Source: Symbiodinium natans (Eukaryota; Sar; Dinophyceae; Suessiales; Symbiodiniaceae). Taken from it: a stretch of DNA of 64,000 nucleotides. The position numbers and the translations under genes are program-made. The stretch lies in contig CAJNDS010002773.1 in the NCBI GenBank assembly GCA_905221605.1, forward strand, positions 198,367 to 262,366. The letters run 5' to 3'. Positions 56,783 through 64,000 of this stretch are shown piece by piece. A model generated the notes under the pieces. The model ran no database searches. It was not told the DNA's origin and saw nothing but the letters and a program-made list of their open reading frames with translations. How positions within the stretch are numbered: position 1 is the first letter of the stretch; every line of letters begins with the position of its first letter.

Positions 56783-57485
56783 GGTCGAGTGCATGCTCGA
56801 CGGATGCGCCGGCGCGAACCACGTGACCGAGGAACTCGTGGTGGGCATGATGAACCGGGCTGCAGAGCTGGGGATCGGCACGGAAGATCCCGGCTTCCCG
56901 GTCGTGAGACTCGAAAAGTGGGTCCACCCCGAATACGTGCATGGCATCGCTTCGGGAGCCCCCGTTCCTCTGAAGGGGGCAGCAGTCTTGCGCGTCACGC
57001 TGCTGGAAGGCAGGACGGCGGACGACTGTCGCCCCAACACCGAAATTTTCGTGCGATGCAAAATCGCAGCCAGGGGGACGTCCGATTGGCACGGACTTAT
57101 CCTCGGCGGCAGAGCGTTGGACTGCGCCGGAAGGATGGGCCTGGGATTCAGGCCGGGTCCCGACTTTCACGTCCTCGACACGCTGGGAATCAGGATGCCC
57201 AGATGTGAGGATCACAGCAAGACCCGGAAGGACAGGGCCTATGCCTTTGAAGCGCGGTTGTCAAGCCTGGACGACGCGTCATGCACCGAGCCTGGGGGCG
57301 GAAGTCGTGAGCTTCTCCGCTATGACGGGGAAGAGCCGCTCGAGCTCTCGCCAGGTGATGGGGTGCTGGTGCCAGTCGTGCGGGAGGCAGGAGTCTCCGC
57401 AGAGGGATCCCTGTCCGAGGTTGTGCTTCCGGTTGAGTTGAGGCTGTGCCAGGTCTCTGGCCCACAGGAGAGGGTAAAGGGTTTG
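56715..57485 (+). CDS. Retropepsin-like protease region of the retroelement
   Basis: In a frame shifted by one base from Gag, the translation runs VECMLDGCAGANHVTEEL, followed by a region ending DWHGLILGGRALDC. This corresponds to the aspartic protease of Symbiodinium-type Ty3/gypsy elements: the DxGA active-site loop position, and the conserved (I/L)ILGGRALD near the C-terminus. The active-site text is Asp-Gly-Cys-Ala where retropepsins have Asp-(Ser/Thr)-Gly-Ala, so activity is uncertain. The frame stays open to 57800, but the coding character passes to the next frame at about 57485, where a GGGTTTG heptamer lies. No start codon precedes it, so expression would need frameshifting from Gag. 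Confidence 0.65.
57479..57485 (+). promoter_or_regulatory. Candidate -1 frameshift heptamer between protease and Pol frames
   Basis: GGGTTTG lies in the X-XXY-YYZ register of the protease frame (codons GGT, TTG). A -1 slip leads exactly into the long Pol frame, which has no ATG near its beginning. The Z base G is less favourable than A or T. A downstream pseudoknot was not assessed. Confidence 0.35.
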
Positions 57486-60400
57486 TTTTGCTTGCAGCCC
57501 AAGAGTGTGATCACTCTCTCCAGCCGGGCGAGGTTGTTGCGGAAGTGCGTTCCGGCCTCGTCAGTGCGGCTTGTGGTTGTGGCGCGATTGAGACGGTGTT
57601 CGAGTCGGAGCCGTCTCCGCAGGCATGTGCGGATTGTGGGGTCGCCGTTGCTTCGGTTGACCATGACCCGTGCTTTGCTTGCGGGTCCGCGTCCAGGGCC
57701 GCGGCAAGAAGCTTCCAAGGTTGTTCCTCGTGCGCACGGTCCTTTGGGCGGCTGCGCACCGGCGCCAGGATCGGTGTGCTATCGGTCCTCGCTGCGGTGA
57801 CTGTTCTCGCTTCGGTGTGGGGCGGGAGCGGCCCGGTTGGGCGCCCTGTTGAGGAGCCTGGAGTGCTTACTTGCTTGGACCACCTTCCAAGCGTCGACAG
57901 CTGGTGGGAGGCGCCAGGTGGTTACGCGTCTGTGTGGGGTAGGCGCCCTGCGCAGAAGGACCTTGGGACCCTGGCGGTCGAGAAGGCGCCTTACGAAACG
58001 TGCTTGCTTCAGCGCGCAGGTGAGGCGTGGCGTCTTTGGGACACGAGGGATTTGCGTGTGGCGGAAAGCGTTGCGTGCAGCGATGAGGTTCCCGTCACCG
58101 AACGCCTCGCGGTCTTTAGGACGCGCAAGGGGCCACGCTGGGCTGGCTGGCGTGAGGGATCGGCCACGGCTGGAAGAGGCGCAAGTGACGCTGTGCGCCC
58201 AGCAGACGCGGTCGACACGGCGCGCTGCCCGAGCTATCATATCGTGGAGAGCTGGGATATCGACAAGATGATCGAAGAGCCTCCAACGGACTACTATTAT
58301 GAGAAGCTCGCGGCAGATATGCGCGCCCGGCACCCTAAGGCGTGCCCGCACCTCCTCGACCACCTCGTTTCCTTAGAGGGTTTCCTAGACAAGTCAATCT
58401 TGTTTGGGTTCTCTTTTGGGATTAGCAAAGCCGAAGTTTGTGTCTCCAAAGGTAAACTCCTAGGACACAACATTGGGCGGGACGGGAGTTCGCCTGACGA
58501 AGAGCGTTGTCAGGCGGTGATTGACTTTCCCCCGCTCTGGGAGAAGCTTCACATTCAGCAATTTTTGGGTTGCGCAAATTGGTTGCGCGGCTACCTGCCT
58601 GTTGAGTATGGGCACGCAGCCAAGATTTTAGGGCAGTGGCAGAAGCCAGGCGCCGTCTTTCCTGAAGGCGGGCTGGGCTCAGCCGCCACCGAGGGTTGCA
58701 AAGCCTTTAAAGCGATTAAGCGCATGATGCAAAACCGCATCAATTTGGCTACCTTCGATGAGGCCTCTGCTGCGGATGGGTCGTGTCCCCTTGAGCAGAT
58801 CGCGGATGCGTCGGGCATCGCGGTAGGGGGCAGCGTCGTGCAGATGACGCGTGACTTGAGTCAGCTCAAAGTGCTTATGACGCACTCAAAGAGCTTGACC
58901 CCCGCGCAGCAGAACTGGCCGCCCTTGATACAGGAGGCGTTTGCCCAGCTCGAGGTAAAGCGGGCGACACGCCGCATGTTTGGCTCTATTCGGACTCTGT
59001 GTTGGACAGATCATGCCAACCTTACCCGAGCACAAACGTCGGACATCGGAATGGATCCGAAACTCGTCCGGTGGGTTGCGGAAATCCTTATGGATGGGTC
59101 CGAAATAAGGAGCCTTAGCGGTCGCTCAGCGACGCTGGGTGACAGTTTTAGCCGCAATCCCAAGGATCGGGACGCGCTCCTTGCGGCGAGGACGAAAGAT
59201 CTCGAGGGCCTTTCGGGCCAACTCCGAGGTTTCGACCTGGACCAGTACGTCGGAGAGGGTACTGAGGGTGACGGACCCGTGCCCTGGGCGGTCGGCAACG
59301 ACGCCGTCCCAGAGCCTGCGGGCCGTGTCCAGGCCGCGGCTGTGCCGATGTGCGTCGTCGCAGCCCTTCCGGCGCGCGTCATGGTTGTCCTTGACTACGC
59401 GCGTTGGAAAGAGCAGGACGCAGAGCTGACTGAGATCAGGCGCGTCTTCCAAGCGAGCCTCCCTGGAGTTTCTGTGGCTGTCAGGGGTTGTTGGGGTCCG
59501 TTTGAGGATACCGACGGGCTTGCCTCGCATTTCGATTGCGGGGCCGGCAGGCTCGCAGGGACCAAGAAGATCAAGCGGATCAGGGTCGACTTGCTTACTT
59601 CGTGTGCCAAGGTTCTTAGGGAAGCTTCGGGGTTTCGTCCGCAGTTCCTCGTAGGACTTGGGCAAGGCGGGCTGGTCACAGCCGTCCTTAGGTGGCCTTT
59701 GGTTGTTGAGCTCACGCTCCAAGCAAGGAACCTGCAGCGCAAAGAAGCTAGGGCTGTAGGAGAGGCTTGGGCAGGCATCAAGGCTATCTGGGCGGTGCGG
59801 CCACGCCTTTGGCGCACGCAGCAGGGCCACTTGGAAGTGGCCGAGGCTTGTCCGGAACTCAAGAAGGATTTTCCGGAGCCTCCCCTGCGAGGTTTTGGGA
59901 TCGTAGGGAAGCAGGCATTGGGGGCGGAGGTTCTGCGGTCCTTGAGGCTGGACGCGGTTCGTTCCATTGATGATGCCAGCATTAGAGGGATGCTGGACGA
60001 ACCGTCACGACCCCTCTGGGACCATGAGGGTCTGTGCATCTGCGGCAAGCGGACCTACCTGTTTTCTCGCTGCCCCGCCTGCATCGAGAAAGAGGCAGTC
60101 GATACCTCGGTAGAGATAGCCGAGCGGGAGGAGCCCGAACCTCCGCTTGAGGGCGACCTTGAGGCCCATGAGGTGGGCCTAGAGGTCAACTCCGTCCTTG
60201 CAACTTTGGATAGGACAGGAGGTTTAGTTAGGGTTAGGTCCTCAACCATCCAGCAATGGGCGGTAGGGTTTAGGACTACGCCCAAAGATGCTCCAGTGCC
60301 CACTGCATATGGCATGCTGAGTGGGAAGATATGGAAGAAGAGCCATTCCATGAAGCTCAGCCTCGGCTCCCAGCACAAGGATCTTTCCAAGTGGGGCGAT

Positions 60401-63106
60401 GTGAAGCCTTACTGGACCACATGGGTGGTTAGAGAAGATGGTGCTGTGGTGGCGGGGCACAACTGCTCGCCCCTGAATGTGGTTCAGGGCGACATCGTCG
60501 TGCATTGGTCGTCAGTGGTGAACTGGCACGGCCACAGACATGTCGTGAATGAGCAGTGTGAAGTGCTCTGGAGGTCTAAGGGCAAAGAGGTTGCCTTAGA
60601 CCCCTCCTTCAGCAAGCTGATAGCCCTTGTGGGCAGGGTTACTCAGGTCATTGGCTGGCGGGCAACCGGAGAAGCTTCGGATCCCCGCAGTTCTACCCGG
60701 CAGGCGTCAAGGGTCCTTGCTCAATTCTCTTCGTCCAACGAGGGCGTGGAAGGGCATTGGACCGCGGGCGCTATCAGTCGCGGAAAGAATGCCAATGAGT
60801 GCAAGCTGAAGGGTAGAGTTTTGGCGTTTATGGGTGAAGAGCACAAGGGCCCTGCAGTGGTTCTAGAGCTCGTCAGCCATAGCCCCATCCTGTGCATTTG
60901 GGACCATTCCTCAACCAAGGTCAAGGTCGAGTTTAAGGGCGGTGTTCCGTCTTTGAGCCTGATCGCGGAGGAGGACGAAAATCGTCGTGAGCTGCTTGCG
61001 GTCGAGGCAAGGGACGCGGCGAACATTTCGGAGTTCCGAGTCACGGGATCCCTTCGTACGGCGTGGTACGAGGGCCAGCGGCGCGATCCCTCATTGGCGG
61101 GCTCGATTCGCAAGCCAGAGCCGCCGATGGTGATCTCCGGAGACGGGTTGCTCGAGCGCGAGGTGACCCTCAGGACGGGTCAAACCGTCGTTGTCCCAGT
61201 GGTTCCTAACGGGGCTGCGGGCGCGAATGGAGTGACCTGGCGCCGCGCGTGCTACAATTCAGTCCACTGTGGAGTCCTTGGGGCCCATAGGTCCGCTGAG
61301 GTTACCATCAAGCTGCTAGAGAGGGCAGTCTGGTGGCCCGACTTAGAGAAAGATGTGCGGACCTGGGTCGCCAAATGTCTTGCTTGCATTAAAGGCCGCT
61401 CTCGACCGACGAAGGTCGAGGCTCGTGCGGTCAAATGTGGCGCCGAGACATGCTGGCAGGAGGTCAGCGTGGACTGTGAAGGCCCGAACCGAGAGGACAG
61501 GGAAGGGCATAGGTACTCGCTTACGTACTTCGATTGCCTCAGTCATGCTGTCCTCCTCGAGCCGATGAGGTCTCTGACTCATGCTGAAGTCAGAAGGGCG
61601 TTCGTGCGCTGTGTGCTTCGCAGCAGGACGATCCCGAGCCTCATCAGGTCGGATAGAGGGCCAGAGTTCAAGAATGCGCTCATGGCAGAACTCAGCGCTA
61701 TGCTTGGGACCGAGTGGCGGTTCAGCGCGCCCTTGCGGCCTTGTGAGTTGGGCGCAAACGAGCGAGTCCACCAAGAAGTTCAAAAGGTGCTGGGGGCGGT
61801 CGTCAGGCAAGTCGGCGCCTCCCTTTCCGAAGCTTGGTCGGATTGGCTCGTGGTGGCGGAGTACGTCATTGATAACACTCCGGGACCCCACGGGTATACC
61901 CCGAGGGACCTAGAGCGGAGCTGGTCGCTCGCTCTACCACTTGAAAAGGACGTCCTGCGAGACGCCTTGCAGTTTGAACCCATCTCTGATTGGGCTCGGA
62001 GCCAGTTTAAGCAGTTCTCGGAACTAGCTGCTGCGGTCCGAGAGCACTGGACGCGGTCTTCAGAAGCGCGGGCGAAACTTGCAAATCGCCATAGGCGCAC
62101 TGTGGACCTTAAGCCAGGCGACCGAGTGGTCTGGAACGCTCCGAGGGCCCGTTCAGAGGGGGCGGGGCGTGTGCCTTGGAAACCGGGTCTGACCGGCCCC
62201 TGGCGCGTGTTGGAAGTCAAGGGCCACAGGCTCACCTTGGAGCCCGTGTCGATGGAGTCGGGGGGTACTTCTTCCGCCCGGCGCGGCCCGATGGCGGCGC
62301 ACGCAGAAGACTGCATTCTTGTTCCTGCGGATGCAGATGGCGCGGAATCCCGCGAGCCGGTCGTCTTTGAGGACGATGGAACCGGCGGGGACGGCTCGTC
62401 TCGCCCCAGCTTAGGGCAACAGGTTCAAGGCGACGCCAAGCAAGTGGAGTTCACGCTGACCAGGCGCGGGAGGGACTTCGTCCTCCGCCTTGGTGACCGC
62501 ATTGCCTATCGGGGTGTAGGTGGAGGCCCGAAGGTGTGCAGGTTAGGACGGGTCACGCAGGTAGATGCTGCCCGTGCGCAGGTCGGCGTGCACCGCTATC
62601 TCCCCGACGCCAGCGGGGTTCGCGTCAAATGGCGGCTCGCATACATCGCCGAGGACGGTGCGCTCACGCTTTCAGAGGGGACTCGTCCGGCCCACGAAGC
62701 GGTTTCCGTCAGGGAGATCATTTCCAAGATCGACCTGAACCGCGACGGCGTGCTTGCTGCAGCCTCGGCCAGAAAGTTGGACAAGGGAGCGTACTCGTTA
62801 CAGGACAGGACGCCCGAGAGAGCGTCTCGCACCAGCACGGGTGTGCTCTCGATCCGAGAGGCCCTCGCGGACCTCTTGGTCGCGGAACCCCGCGTGTTGC
62901 AGCCTAGGGCTTCCCCAGAGTCGGGTGCTGTCGAGAGTTGGTTCCGGCAGTATTTCCTTGGAGGGGTTGCCGATGTCTTAGAGGTTGCTTGGGGTGACGC
63001 GGGTCCGACGCGGCTAGGAGGCACGGGTACAGGGTTGTTCCCGCTTTTGCGCAAGGCAAGCAGGCCTACGGGATCACCTGGAACCTGGCCGCAGAAGAGC
63101 ACTTAG
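57482..63106 (+). CDS. pol: Retroelement Pol polyprotein: RT C-terminus, RNase H, unknown middle region, integrase
   Basis: One open frame of about 1880 codons (numbering from 57446). About 20-85: CxxC zinc-ribbon-like pairs. About 300-345: the end of a reverse transcriptase (LLDHLVSLEGFLDKSILFGF, then GKLLGHNIG), joined to the RT connection (FLGCANWLRGYL). About 450-525: RNase H with ADAS, QEAFAQLE and TDH. About 600-1230: a long region of unknown function. About 1272-1316: integrase H2C2 zinc finger (HCGVLGAHR...CLACIKGR). About 1343, 1403 and 1439: integrase D, D, E with the final spacing D-x35-E. About 1550-1575: GPY/F-type C-terminal module (PGLTGPWRVLEV). The palm with the YxDD motif is not seen in this frame, so the polyprotein as it stands should not encode a complete RT. 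Order RNase H before integrase places it in the Ty3/gypsy group. Confidence 0.8.
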   Translation, partial: FVLLAAQECDHSLQPGEVVAEVRSGLVSAACGCGAIETVFESEPSPQACADCGVAVASVDHDPCFACGSASRAAARSFQGCSSCARSFGRLRTGARIGVLSVLAAVTVLASVWGGSGPVGRPVEEPGVLTCLDHLPSVDSWWEAPGGYASVWGRRPAQKDLGTLAVEKAPYETCLLQRAGEAWRLWDTRDLRVAESVACSDEVPVTERLAVFRTRKGPRWAGWREGSATAGRGASDAVRPADAVDTARCPSYHIVESWDIDKMIEEPPTDYYYEKLAADMRARHPKACPHLLDHLVSLEGFLDKSILFGFSFGISKAEVCVSKGKLLGHNIGRDGSSPDEERCQAVIDFPPLWEKLHIQQFLGCANWLRGYLPVEYGHAAKILGQWQKPGAVFPEGGLGSAATEGCKAFKAIKRMMQNRINLATFDEASAADGSCPLEQIADASGIAVGGSVVQMTRDLSQLKVLMTHSKSLTPAQQNWPPLIQEAFAQLEVKRATRRMFGSIRTLCWTDHANLTRAQTSDIGMDPKLVRWVAEILMDGSEIRSLSGRSATLGDSFSRNPKDRDALLAARTKDLEGLSGQLRGFDLDQYVGEGTEGDGPVPWAVGNDAVPEPAGRVQAAAVPMCVVAALPARVMVVLDYARWKEQDAELTEIRRVFQASLPGVSVAVRGCWGPFEDTDGLASHFDCGAGRLAGTKKIKRIRVDLLTSCAKVLREASGFRPQFLVGLGQGGLVTAVLRWPLVVELTLQARNLQRKEARAVGEAWAGIKAIWAVRPRLWRTQQGHLEVAEACPELKKDFPEPPLRGFGIVGKQALGAEVLRSLRLDAVRSIDDASIRGMLDEPSRPLWDHEGLCICGKRTYLFSRCPACIEKEAVDTSVEIAEREEPEPPLEGDLEAHEVGLEVNSVLATLDRTGGLVRVRSSTIQQWAVGFRTTPKDAPVPTAYGMLSGKIWKKSHSMKLSLGSQHKDLSKWGDVKPYWTTWVVREDGAVVAGHNCSPLNVVQGDIVVHWSSVVNWHGHRHVVNEQCEVLWRSKGKEVALDPSFSKLIALVGRVTQVIGWRATGEASDPRSSTRQASRVLAQFSSSNEGVEGHWTAGAISRGKNANECKLKGRVLAFMGEEHKGPAVVLELVSHSPILCIWDHSSTKVKVEFKGGVPSLSLIAEEDENRRELLAVEARDAANISEFRVTGSLRTAWYEGQRRDPSLAGSIRKPEPPMVISGDGLLEREVTLRTGQTVVVPVVPNGAAGANGVTWRRACYNSVHCGVLGAHRSAEVTIKLLERAVWWPDLEKDVRTWVAKCLACIKGRSRPTKVEARAVKCGAETCWQEVSVDCEGPNREDREGHRYSLTYFDCLSHAVLLEPMRSLTHAEVRRAFVRCVLRSRTIPSLIRSDRGPEFKNALMAELSAMLGTEWRFSAPLRPCELGANERVHQEVQKVLGAVVRQVGASLSEAWSDWLVVAEYVIDNTPGPHGYTPRDLERSWSLALPLEKDVLRDALQFEPISDWARSQFKQFSELAAAVREHWTRSSEARAKLANRHRRTVDLKPGDRVVWNAPRARSEGAGRVPWKPGLTGPWRVLEVKGHRLTLEPVSMESGGTSSARRGPMAAHAEDCILVPADADGAESREPVVFEDDGTGGDGSSRPSLGQQVQGDAKQVEFTLTRRGRDFVLRLGDRIAYRGVGGGPKVCRLGRVTQVDAARAQVGVHRYLPDASGVRVKWRLAYIAEDGALTLSEGTRPAHEAVSVREIISKIDLNRDGVLAAASARKLDKGAYSLQDRTPERASRTSTGVLSIREALADLLVAEPRVLQPRASPESGAVESWFRQYFLGGVADVLEVAWGDAGPTRLGGTGTGLFPLLRKASRPTGSPGTWPQKST

Positions 63107-63717
63107 AGGCTATTAGCGGCGCTGTTTTGCGCACAGAGCCGAAGGTGCTCGTGATTGGGCTCGAGGGCAAGAATGTGCCCCGGGCTTTCCTCCAGCTAGT
63201 CGTCCGGTGTGCGCAGGAACGCACGCGCGCGGGCGCCCACGTCGCGCTGCATTTGCAAGCACAAAAAGGCGGGTGGGAACCCTGGCGGCTAGAGGAGTGG
63301 GGCGCCTTGTTTGGGACGCTCGCAGAGCCACGCTGGCCTTGGGCCTTCGTGCGGGCTGACATATGCCAGTTCGCGCGGGCCAGTGGCCGCGGCAACCTCG
63401 TTGAGAGCGGGGCCCTGTGGCTCGCCGATTTCAGCTTAGAATCGGTAGGTTTGAGGTGTAGTAGGCCGGATGCGTTAGGCGCAGTGCAGCACAAGCACGT
63501 TGAGCGCGCGCAAGCCGACTACAACCTCATAGGGGCGGCTTTCTGCGCATCGCTCCAGGACCTTGGTCTGAGGGGCGCAGAAGAGCTGTGCACCGCTGCA
63601 GTTGAGAGCTTTCCAGCCACTGCGGGTGCAGAAAGCGCCGCGGCTGCGCCACAGCCCTCTCCAGTCGTTCCCCTCCCGGACGTGCGCTCGGGCGAGGACC
63701 TCACGCCAGCAGAGCAG
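63000..63717 (+). CDS. Methyltransferase-like domain of the retroelement (degenerate)
   Basis: The Pol frame reads VADVLEVAWGDAGPT and then loses sense, while the -1 frame continues ARRHGYRVVPAF, YGITWNLAAEEH, KVLVIGLEG and WPWAFVRADICQF. This order matches the cytosine-methyltransferase-like domain carried by many dinoflagellate retroelements: a SAM-binding strand VLEiF-G, a D-L partner strand, a strand leading to the PC catalytic loop, and a DxCQ/MFG block. Here the expected Pro-Cys loop is replaced by GLEGKNV, so the catalytic Cys is missing. The domain is probably inactive. The frame ends at 63717; Pol frame coding resumes immediately after. Confidence 0.5.
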
Positions 63718-63718
63718 T

Positions 63719-64000
63719 AAGGAGGTGGATAAGTATGCCGCTGAGAAGGAAGCGTTTTGGCGAACCAAAGCGGACGCCAAGGACTGGGATTCCGTCCGGG
63801 CTGACCTTGAGGTCTATGCTCTTGCGGGCGAGAAGGTCGCGGAGGATCCTAGGCGCACCGAGGACTATAGAGACCTCGTATGGTCGGGTTTGAAGATCGA
63901 GCCCGGACCAACCAGACCAGGGCTGACCGATGCTGACATCGCAGCCGTCAGGGAGGTCATACGGCGAAAGGCCGCTGGGTTCTGGGTGGAGGACACCACC
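63719..64000 (+). CDS. N-terminal lead-in of a reverse transcriptase, cut by the window edge
   Basis: Open in the same frame as Pol: YAAEKEAFWRTKADAKDWD, later GLKIEPGPTRPGLTDAD and REVIRRKAAGFWVEDTT. Such text lies just upstream of the RT fingers in Ty3/gypsy-type elements. It therefore belongs before the RT C-terminus that was found 5.5 kb upstream, implying a rearranged or tandem arrangement. Incomplete at the right edge. Confidence 0.55.

Overview
The window looks like nuclear DNA of a dinoflagellate, probably from the Symbiodiniaceae or a relative. Several independent signs agree. (1) Where exons can be joined by reading frame, the introns have GC, GT or possibly GA donors and nearly all end in AG followed by an exonic G, the known dinoflagellate splice pattern. 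(2) A near-match to the 3' part of the dinoflagellate spliced leader lies at 53841-53857. (3) Plant-type TTTAGGG telomere-like repeats are scattered everywhere, in both orientations. (4) The retroelement at 54-64 kb has the Gag/Pol style of dinoflagellate elements. The species cannot be named from sequence alone.

Layout. 1-10.9 kb: a tandem duplication carrying two near-identical genes for a protein with zinc fingers and two PARP catalytic domains; copy 1 carries an 89-bp terminal-inverted-repeat insertion that copy 2 lacks. 10.9-12.8 kb: an intact five-exon SGNH/GDSL hydrolase gene; one intron is a second member of the same insertion family, another is filled with a TTTAGGG-type array. 15.3-16.2 kb: a mitochondrial carrier. 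16.2-28.1 kb: gene-poor, telomere-like repeat desert with a VPS4-like AAA ATPase fragment made of micro-exons at 19 kb. 28.2-29.8 kb: a membrane/coiled-coil protein. 30-35.6 kb: repeats and microsatellites. 35.6-37.2 kb: an RWD-like exon and a frameshifted NADAR-domain gene. 37-42.6 kb: repeats and a few orphan last exons. 42.6-44.6 kb: a coiled-coil protein with a Hint-like C-terminal module. 45.7-49.1 kb: a duplicated multi-exon gene with TTTAGGG arrays inside an intron. 50.4-51.7 kb: a 1.2-kb GTA-based satellite. 53.1-53.5 kb: a small two-exon gene. 54.2-64 kb: a Ty3/gypsy-like retroelement (Gag with CCCH fingers, protease-like, RNase H, integrase, methyltransferase-like), running off the right edge.

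Most recognisable host genes are on the minus strand; the retroelement is on the plus strand. The most notable system is the short inverted-repeat insertion. In two unrelated genes it sits in coding sequence, flanked by a 4-bp target duplication. Splicing out the element plus one duplication copy would exactly restore the frame; the donor dinucleotide comes from the target and the acceptor AG from the element end. This is the expected structure of an introner (intron-generating transposon). All intron calls are from sequence inspection only; no transcript data were available.
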